Positions 58,270-64,000 of a stretch of 64,000 bases of DNA are shown piece after piece. The translations under genes were made by a program, and so were the position numbers. Every line of letters starts with the position of its first letter. The stretch's first letter is position 1. The notes beneath the pieces are model-generated. The model was not told the origin of the DNA. It made no database searches and saw nothing but the letters and a program-made list of their open reading frames with translations. This DNA comes from Megamerina dolium (Eukaryota; Arthropoda; Insecta; Diptera; Megamerinidae). The stretch lies in the NCBI GenBank assembly GCA_963854835.1, contig OY978528.1, positions 53,974,508 through 54,038,507 on the forward strand, given 5' to 3'.

Positions 58270-61200
58270 TTATACTTCCCCTCGATATGGCGCAAGTCGC
58301 TCCAAGTGCACTACTTTAAACTTTGCTCTTTTATTCCAGGCACGTTGAATGCGATACACTACGTCATTTATCTTTGCTATAATCTCATATGGTCCTTCCC
58401 AATGAGTCTGTAGTTTAGGGGACAGGCCTTTCTTTCGTTGTGGATTATGAAGCATTACAAGCTCTCCTTCATAGAACCCTTTTGAATTTGCTTTCAAGTC
58501 ATACCTGGCCTTCATCTTATCGCTTATCATCTGCGACCGCTCTCTGATGAACCGATGTACTTCATCCAACTGTTCCCGCTTTTCGCTAGTATAATTGCCT
58601 TCGGTTGATCTCGTTGGTGTTACAACTCCAAATTTTAAATCAGCTGGTAGTCTTAACTCGTTTCCAAAAATTGCCATTGCCGGTGTAGTAGCCGTCGTAT
58701 CATGTTGTGCGCATCGATATGCCATGAGGAACATTGGTATATGTACATCCCAGTCTCTTTGGTATTTATCTACGACTTTTCTCAAATATTCCTCCAAGGT
58801 ACGGTTAAATCGTTCTACCATGCCATCAGATTGTGGATGCAAAGGTGTTGTACGAGTTTTGTATATACCCAGCATACGGCATATCTCTTGGAATACAACT
58901 GATTCGAAATTTCGACTTTGGTCTGAGTGTAATTCCATCGGTACACCAAAACGAGTAATCCATTGGTTGACGAATACATCCGCAACTGTACTAGCTTCTT
59001 GATTTGGAATGGGGTATACTTCAGGCCATTTACTGAAGTAATCTATAACCACCAGAACATACTTGTTTCCTGCGTTGCTTATTGGAAATGGTCCAGCTAT
59101 GTCCATAGCAATTCGCTCAAATGGAGCACCCACGGTGTATTGGTGCATCTTACCACGACTTTTCTTAGTGGGACCTTTGGCCATTGCACATTGCTTACAC
59201 TTCCGTATCCAATCAGCGACATGGTCATGACATCCAACCCAATAAAATCGTTTCTTTATTTTCTCGACGGGTTTGGTGATTCCCAAATGCCCTCCACTGG
59301 AGGCATTGTGATACTCAGCTATCACTTCATTTATTCTCGCCTTGGGTACCACTAGAAGATCATTAGTGATTTTTCCATCCTCACTTTCCCATTCTCGGAA
59401 TAAACATCCGTCTCGTAAGTGCAGGCTTTGCCACTGCGCCCAGTATGCCTTTGCTATTGGACTCTCATTAGCCATTTCTTGCCAATCTGGACGTATGCCC
59501 TGCTCCTTGTATTCCATAATCTTTACGAGATCTGGGTCGTTCCGCTGATCTTCTTGCACTCGTTCGGTGGTCCATGACTCCTCCGGCAATATATTCGTAA
59601 GTCGTACGTCGACAATGTGCTCCTTGCTTTCCACTCGAGAACAATGTTTACATTCCATTTTGCAAGGACGACGAGATAGAGCATCCGCGTTGCCGTGATG
59701 TCCTCCTTTACGATGTTCGATGGTAAAATCATAACTCTGCAGCCTTTCAATCCAGCGCGCCAATTGTCCTTCTGGGTTTTTAAATTGCAATAACCACCTT
59801 AGCGCTGAGTGGTCAGTTCGTAGATGAAATGACTGACCGTACAAGTATTTATGGAAATACTTTACACATTCCAGTATTGCGAGCAACTCTCTTCGTGTGA
59901 CACAGTAATTTCTTTCTGGCTTCGACAGGATTTTACTGTAGTATGCTATTACTTTTTCTTGCCCATCTATGATCTGAGAGAGCACACCACCTATTCCATA
60001 GCCACTCGCATCTGTGTCCAACACAAACTTTTGACCAGGTACTGGATATGCTAATATTGGTGCTGAACAGAGTTTTTCTTTCAGCTGTTCGAATGCTTTC
60101 TGTTGGTCCTCGCCCCACACAAATGGTTTGTTCTTTCTTGTCAACTCATGCAGACTGCTGGCGATGTTTGCAAATCCAGGAACAAATCGTCTATAGTAGG
60201 TGCATAAGCCTAGGAAGCTTCTTAGCTCGTGAAGATTCGACGGAATAGGCCATTCTTGAACTGCTGCTACTTTCTCCTCGTCGGTATGTACCCCTTCTGT
60301 TGTTACTTTATGACCAAGATATTTAACTTCTTGCCTGAAGAGTGAACACTTTTTCATATTCAGTTTAAGCCCTGCTGATTGTATACGCTCAAATACTTCT
60401 TTCAACTTTTCCAGGTGGTCCTTAAAATCTTTTCCCATCACAATAATGTCATCGAGGTACACCAAGCACGTTTTCCAGTGTAGTCCTCTGAGTACACGCT
60501 CCATCAAACGTTCGAAAGTAGCTGGCGCATTGCATAAACCAAATGGCATGACTGTAAATTGCCATAGACCATCGCCAATACTGAAAGCTGTTTTCTCTTT
60601 GTCTTCCTTACCAAGTTCCACTTGCCAGTAGCCACTTTGCAAATCAAGAGTTGAGAACCACTTCGCACCAGATAGTGTGTCCAGAGTGTCATCGATTCTT
60701 GGCAGTGGATAGCTGTCTTTTTTCGTAATATCATTTAGCTTTCTGTAATCCACACAGAATCGAGTACTTCCATCCTTCTTCTTTACCAGCACAACTGGTG
60801 AACTCCATGGACTCGCTGATGGTTCAATAACACCTTGTTTCTGCATATCGGAAATCAGCTTAATGGCTTCGTCTCTTTTGGCCAATGGAACTCGTCGTGG
60901 TGTTTGACGAATTGGTCTAGAATCACCGGTGTCAATGTGATGCTTCACGATGGTTGTTCGTCCTCCAGTTTTTCCATTTGAAGAGAAGATTGAACTATAC
61001 TTCTCCAATAGTTGTAGAGCCTTTTCTTTTTGCTGTTTGGTAAGCACACCTGCCCATTCTTCCATCTGCGCTTTTAATTCTGCTCTATCAGTTCCTGATC
61101 TTCCACTTTTTATCGACGAACCCTTTTCGCAGTCTACTACGGCGGTAACTTCCTGGCAATGACCAATAACCATTCCTTTCTTCACAACTGTAGATGTATT

Positions 61201-61815
61201 AGTTGGATTTAATATTCGCACCGGTACTATTCCATTTTCTTTAGGTTCTACTAACGTCCTACCAAGTACGATGTTTTTATTTTGTATTTCTTTATCTGCT
61301 TCCACCACCCACAAATTGCCTGTCCCATCATCCACATTCATCTGTGCCCATATCACCGCTTCTGATTTTGCTGGAACCTCTTGGCGTTGACATGCCAGTA
61401 CTCGTTTGATGTTCCCACTACGCTTGTAACCGATGTTCAATGGTAGTTCGACATTTGCATAGCGCAGTATCCGTTGATTTAAATCTAACGTAAATCCGTT
61501 GTCAATCATAAAATCAACACCAATTATTACGTCATCGATGATGTCGGCCACAATGAATTCATGTTCCCATGTGCAATTTCCAATAGATACTCTTTTCTTT
61601 ATCTTGCCCAGAATTTGTGCATCCTCACCCGTTGCTGTACGCAATTTTATTCCCATTAAAGGCTCAAACTTCTTTACCAAATCGCTCTTGATTATCGAAT
61701 GTGATGCACCAGTATCCAGGGTTAACATGAATTCCATATTGTCCAATTTTCCATCAATAGTCAAGCTGCTTGGCACACGCTGTAGTTGTGAAATGTGAAT
61801 GATGGGGCAACCCAC
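58270..61815 (-). CDS. Pol of Gypsy element 3 (protease, RT, RNase H, integrase)
   Basis: Open for more than 1181 codons without interruption, numbered here from a GTG at 61815. That is not a true start: the frame is open upstream to the gag stop region and lies -1 to gag. Domains: aspartic protease DTGA (34-37); RT with TRFCVDYRKLND, FSTLDLQSGYWQ, FTVMPFGLCNAP and YLDDI (about 452); RNase H DTDASGYGIGG (about 598) and RTDHSALRWLL; zinc domain HLGITKP...CKQC (about 835-880); integrase DDE core at MDIAGPFP (905), HSDQS (964) and NRTLEE (about 1000). The C-terminus ends LAPYRGEV. Ser replaces the usual Gly after HSDQ and could weaken integration. It is expected as a Gag-Pol fusion. Confidence 0.95.
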   Translation of the reverse strand: MGCPIIHISQLQRVPSSLTIDGKLDNMEFMLTLDTGASHSIIKSDLVKKFEPLMGIKLRTATGEDAQILGKIKKRVSIGNCTWEHEFIVADIIDDVIIGVDFMIDNGFTLDLNQRILRYANVELPLNIGYKRSGNIKRVLACQRQEVPAKSEAVIWAQMNVDDGTGNLWVVEADKEIQNKNIVLGRTLVEPKENGIVPVRILNPTNTSTVVKKGMVIGHCQEVTAVVDCEKGSSIKSGRSGTDRAELKAQMEEWAGVLTKQQKEKALQLLEKYSSIFSSNGKTGGRTTIVKHHIDTGDSRPIRQTPRRVPLAKRDEAIKLISDMQKQGVIEPSASPWSSPVVLVKKKDGSTRFCVDYRKLNDITKKDSYPLPRIDDTLDTLSGAKWFSTLDLQSGYWQVELGKEDKEKTAFSIGDGLWQFTVMPFGLCNAPATFERLMERVLRGLHWKTCLVYLDDIIVMGKDFKDHLEKLKEVFERIQSAGLKLNMKKCSLFRQEVKYLGHKVTTEGVHTDEEKVAAVQEWPIPSNLHELRSFLGLCTYYRRFVPGFANIASSLHELTRKNKPFVWGEDQQKAFEQLKEKLCSAPILAYPVPGQKFVLDTDASGYGIGGVLSQIIDGQEKVIAYYSKILSKPERNYCVTRRELLAILECVKYFHKYLYGQSFHLRTDHSALRWLLQFKNPEGQLARWIERLQSYDFTIEHRKGGHHGNADALSRRPCKMECKHCSRVESKEHIVDVRLTNILPEESWTTERVQEDQRNDPDLVKIMEYKEQGIRPDWQEMANESPIAKAYWAQWQSLHLRDGCLFREWESEDGKITNDLLVVPKARINEVIAEYHNASSGGHLGITKPVEKIKKRFYWVGCHDHVADWIRKCKQCAMAKGPTKKSRGKMHQYTVGAPFERIAMDIAGPFPISNAGNKYVLVVIDYFSKWPEVYPIPNQEASTVADVFVNQWITRFGVPMELHSDQSRNFESVVFQEICRMLGIYKTRTTPLHPQSDGMVERFNRTLEEYLRKVVDKYQRDWDVHIPMFLMAYRCAQHDTTATTPAMAIFGNELRLPADLKFGVVTPTRSTEGNYTSEKREQLDEVHRFIRERSQMISDKMKARYDLKANSKGFYEGELVMLHNPQRKKGLSPKLQTHWEGPYEIIAKINDVVYRIQRAWNKRAKFKVVHLERLAPYRGEV

Positions 61816-61820
61816 TGTTG

Positions 61821-61863
61821 GAGTCAGTTCACGCCCCGCTGAACTGACTCGATTTAGTTTAAC
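61821..61863 (-). promoter_or_regulatory. Putative -1 ribosomal frameshift signal, gag-pol of element 3
   Basis: On the minus strand GTTAAAC (61863-61857) reads G TTA AAC in the gag frame with the gag stop TAA next (61856-61854). A 6-base spacer is followed by a perfect 11-bp stem (61850-61840 with 61831-61821) and an 8-base GC-rich loop. GTTAAAC is the slippery heptamer I recall for equine arteritis virus. Pol continues in the -1 frame. Confidence 0.8.
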
Positions 61864-63215
61864 GATGGATTTGTGTTAGTGGAGCGATCGCTATCCATCT
61901 TATTCTCCTTATTTTGTCTTGCTGGAGAATTCGATCTTGATCGCTTTCGTCGTAGACGGCAGTCACGCGCCATGTGTCCTGGTTTGTCGCAAATGAAGCA
62001 CTTACCAGTAAACTTGTTTTCGCGTCGACCTGTTGTTCTTCCTTCAGGCAGAACTACTGATTTTACTGCCTGACACACTGCTTCAACCAGATCTGTTGTT
62101 TCTGTTTCTAATTGGCGTACCCGTGGCATTGGTCGACACATGAAACTGGCGGCTTCAAACGTCAAGGCACTACTGACTGTTTCGGCATAAGTATTCCTGG
62201 GTGACATGACTAGGGCACGCTTTGTCTCTCCATCACGTATGCCATCTATGAATGCCTCTATTTTTATTTTTTCGACGAACTCTTCCGAATTACCGGAGAA
62301 CGCTAGATGACATAAGCGCTCAATATCGGAAGCGAATTCCTGAAGGCTCTCATTACTCCGTTGCACTCGCGATCTCAATTCCACTCGATGTAATTGATTC
62401 TTGTATTCATTTCCATATTTTCGCTGGAGTGTGTCCATCAGTGACTGATAGCTACCACGATCTTTCTCTGGAATCATCTGTAACACCTCGGAAGCATTAC
62501 CTTTTAATGCGACTATTAAAGCAGCAGTCTTGTCGCTATCATCCCATTGATTCTTCGAAGCTGTTGTCTCGAATTGAAGCTTGAAGATATTGAATGGCGT
62601 GCTTCCGTCAAATGTTGGTGACTTTAGTTTGATTGTACTTGAATCTCTAATCACTGATGTGGCTGGTCCATTTATTTTTAGTTGATTGAGTTCGTGCTGT
62701 AATTTCTCGAACTTATCTTCCCAGTCGTCGACATGTTCCTTCAGCTTATCATCCAAATCATCCACATGTTCTTTCAGTTCTGTGACTTTGTCATTAATAG
62801 CTCCGGAAATTTCCTGAAATCTAATCTCAATTCCCTTTTGTAGTTTTTCGATGACATGTTCTTGACGAGCCGAATGTTCTTGAAGCTTGGAGTCAATTGT
62901 TTTCTGGAATTCTCCCATAATGCTTTCTTGGCGAGACGCATTTTCTTGTAGCTGTTGTTGTTGCTGCAGCATCATGGTTTTCATGAAATCCATGAGTTGA
63001 CTACTCGAATCTATTTTGCTCTCTTCCTCAGCGTGCACAACTGCATGTATATCGTCTTCCTCAAAGAACTCATGTTCTTCTACATTAATTCCCTTAGCCT
63101 CCATGACTTTCCTCAGCCTCACCAGCAGTTCCGCCTTTGCACCTGATGACGATAGATTCATCTCTACCAACAGCTTTTTAAGCTGGTCCACTTTTAGTTG
63201 GTCAATTTTCACCAT
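61854..63215 (-). CDS. Gag of Gypsy element 3
   Basis: 453-residue Gag, uninterrupted. It starts MVKIDQLKVDQL at an ATG 30 bp after the LTR. An N-terminal SAP-like motif (about residues 5-42) is followed by an acidic stretch, a Gln run, a coiled coil with QEHSARQEHVIE-type repeats (about 85-170), a capsid-like core (about 190-350) and a CCHC knuckle CFICDKPGHMARDC near 410, then a basic RRKRSRSNSPAR tail. It stops at the frameshift site. The SAP-like motif suggests DNA or chromatin contact, perhaps of the pre-integration complex (inference). Confidence 0.93.
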   Translation of the reverse strand: MVKIDQLKVDQLKKLLVEMNLSSSGAKAELLVRLRKVMEAKGINVEEHEFFEEDDIHAVVHAEEESKIDSSSQLMDFMKTMMLQQQQQLQENASRQESIMGEFQKTIDSKLQEHSARQEHVIEKLQKGIEIRFQEISGAINDKVTELKEHVDDLDDKLKEHVDDWEDKFEKLQHELNQLKINGPATSVIRDSSTIKLKSPTFDGSTPFNIFKLQFETTASKNQWDDSDKTAALIVALKGNASEVLQMIPEKDRGSYQSLMDTLQRKYGNEYKNQLHRVELRSRVQRSNESLQEFASDIERLCHLAFSGNSEEFVEKIKIEAFIDGIRDGETKRALVMSPRNTYAETVSSALTFEAASFMCRPMPRVRQLETETTDLVEAVCQAVKSVVLPEGRTTGRRENKFTGKCFICDKPGHMARDCRLRRKRSRSNSPARQNKENKMDSDRSTNTNPSLN

Positions 63216-63224
63216 CTTTACAGA

Positions 63225-63242
63225 ATCCCACTTCTGACACCA
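63225..63242 (-). other. Primer-binding site of Gypsy element 3
   Basis: Minus strand TGGTGTCAGAAGTGGGAT, two bases inside the 5' LTR, identical to the site of element 1. Confidence 0.8.
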
Positions 63243-63244
63243 AT

Positions 63245-63682
63245 TGTTACGTTTTTATTCTGTGAACGTTTAATTCTATTTGAATTACCTTGTTCGATCA
63301 CTGGATTCTGTTAATGATAACTGCAACACTTATTTTATACAACTATATACAGCAACAATTTATTTAATAATCTCTATTTACAATCAACACTGTTTACAAT
63401 CAACTATTTACTATAACACTTAAATGTACCTGCAGCTTTTGCCTCTGTATCAATGTTTTAGCAATCACGTTCGGAATTAGATTGATTGTCAATTCTCAAC
63501 ACTGGCTCTATTTATACTCTGTTGGCAACACCCCAGAATCTTCCTTTATCGAGATTCTTCTCTTCCTTTCTCGTTGGCTTGTTCTGGTTATCGCTTATTT
63601 CTTTTTGTTGACATTCGTTCCGATGCTGCCAATAGAGTCAGTCACAATAGTGATGAGTAATCAACTATCGATACTCGTTACA
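63245..63682 (-). repeat. 5' LTR of Gypsy element 3
   Basis: 438 bp, bounded inward by the primer-binding site and outward by the ATAC target duplication. TATA box and AATAAA hexamer are in the same places as in element 1. Confidence 0.95.
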
Positions 63683-63686
63683 ATAC

Positions 63687-64000
63687 AATATTGAAATAAA
63701 AAATTTTGTAAATACGATTATCTATAATTTTAAAATATAATTATACAAAAAAATGTTATCAAATGATTTTTATTATCATAAGTATGTTAATAGTTAATAT
63801 TATCATATTTTATGTATATGTAATTATACATTGGTATACAATAATACTTAAAAAACTTGTATAATCTATAACATTTACTTTTTATTCATTTCTATGATTT
63901 TGCTTTTTTAACTTACGGTATGTAGATAAAAAAAAAGAAAAAAAAAATATATGAAAAAAAAAAAACGACGCTACTCTATACTCGATCAAGTCGCCACTCA
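63687..64000. other. AT-rich right edge of the window
   Basis: About 310 bp of very AT-rich sequence with A-runs near 63928-63965. No gene or repeat family is recognised. Confidence 0.5.

Larger units (their letters stand above)
57794..63682 (-). mobile_element. Ty3/Gypsy element 3, nearly intact
   Basis: 5889 bp on the minus strand with 438-bp LTRs (5' LTR 63682-63245, 3' LTR 58231-57794) differing at two positions by eye, and target duplication ATAC (57790-57793 and 63683-63686). It has a primer site, an open gag, a frameshift signal, an open pol and a polypurine tract (58244-58232), and no env. It is the best candidate here for an autonomous copy. One caution: the integrase motif reads HSDQSRNF, where the other two copies have HSDQG. 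Confidence 0.95.

Noticed and set aside
58595..59355. Plus-strand ORFs across element 3
   Set aside because: They are antisense shadows of the pol frame and recur at the same place in the other copies.

Overview
This window is nuclear DNA from a higher dipteran, most likely a tephritid fruit fly or close relative. It is AT-rich with short phase-consistent introns, holds orthologs of known fly genes, and is densely loaded with insect transposons. The species call is an inference; no sequence search was possible.

Host genes, left to right. MTF-1, the metal-responsive zinc-finger transcription factor, lies on + at 208-5899 in four coding exons. Bet3/TRAPPC3 (-, 7147-9037) carries a complete same-strand Nf-YA gene (7901-8833) inside its first intron. 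TXNL1/Txl (+, 23371-24473, five exons) and the bifunctional coenzyme A synthase Ppat-Dpck (-, 24605-26262, three exons) converge tail to tail. A small two-exon gene of unknown function is at 28521-28923 (-). A divergent Gs-like G protein alpha subunit, probably Galphaf, is on - at 32595-35051. No further host coding gene is supported from 35.1 kb to the end.

Transposons. One Ty3/Gypsy family dominates. It has 437-438 bp LTRs, a tRNA-Leu-type primer site, a Gag that begins with a SAP-like motif, a Pol ordered PR-RT-RNase H-IN, and no env. Element 1 (15688-23114, +) is full length but broken and itself carries a 1.6 kb insertion. Element 2 (47354-50490, +) has identical LTRs but a ~2.9 kb internal deletion. 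Element 3 (57794-63682, -) is nearly intact. A decayed relative fills about 9285-14656 (-), and a solo LTR sits at 42943-44619. Other repeats are mariner pieces, IS630/Tc1-like transposase debris, LINE fragments, a tRNA-derived SINE, a BEL/Pao-like gag remnant and three families of small TIR elements.

The most interesting signal is at the gag-pol junction. A GTTAAAC or GTTAAAA heptamer overlaps the gag stop and is followed, six bases later, by a perfect 11-bp hairpin. It is present in every copy that keeps the junction, including the decayed one, and pol lies in the -1 frame. This looks like a complete programmed -1 frameshift signal. The TE block at 9.3-23.1 kb also sits between two divergent genes, Bet3 and Txl, within about 250 bp of each start codon.
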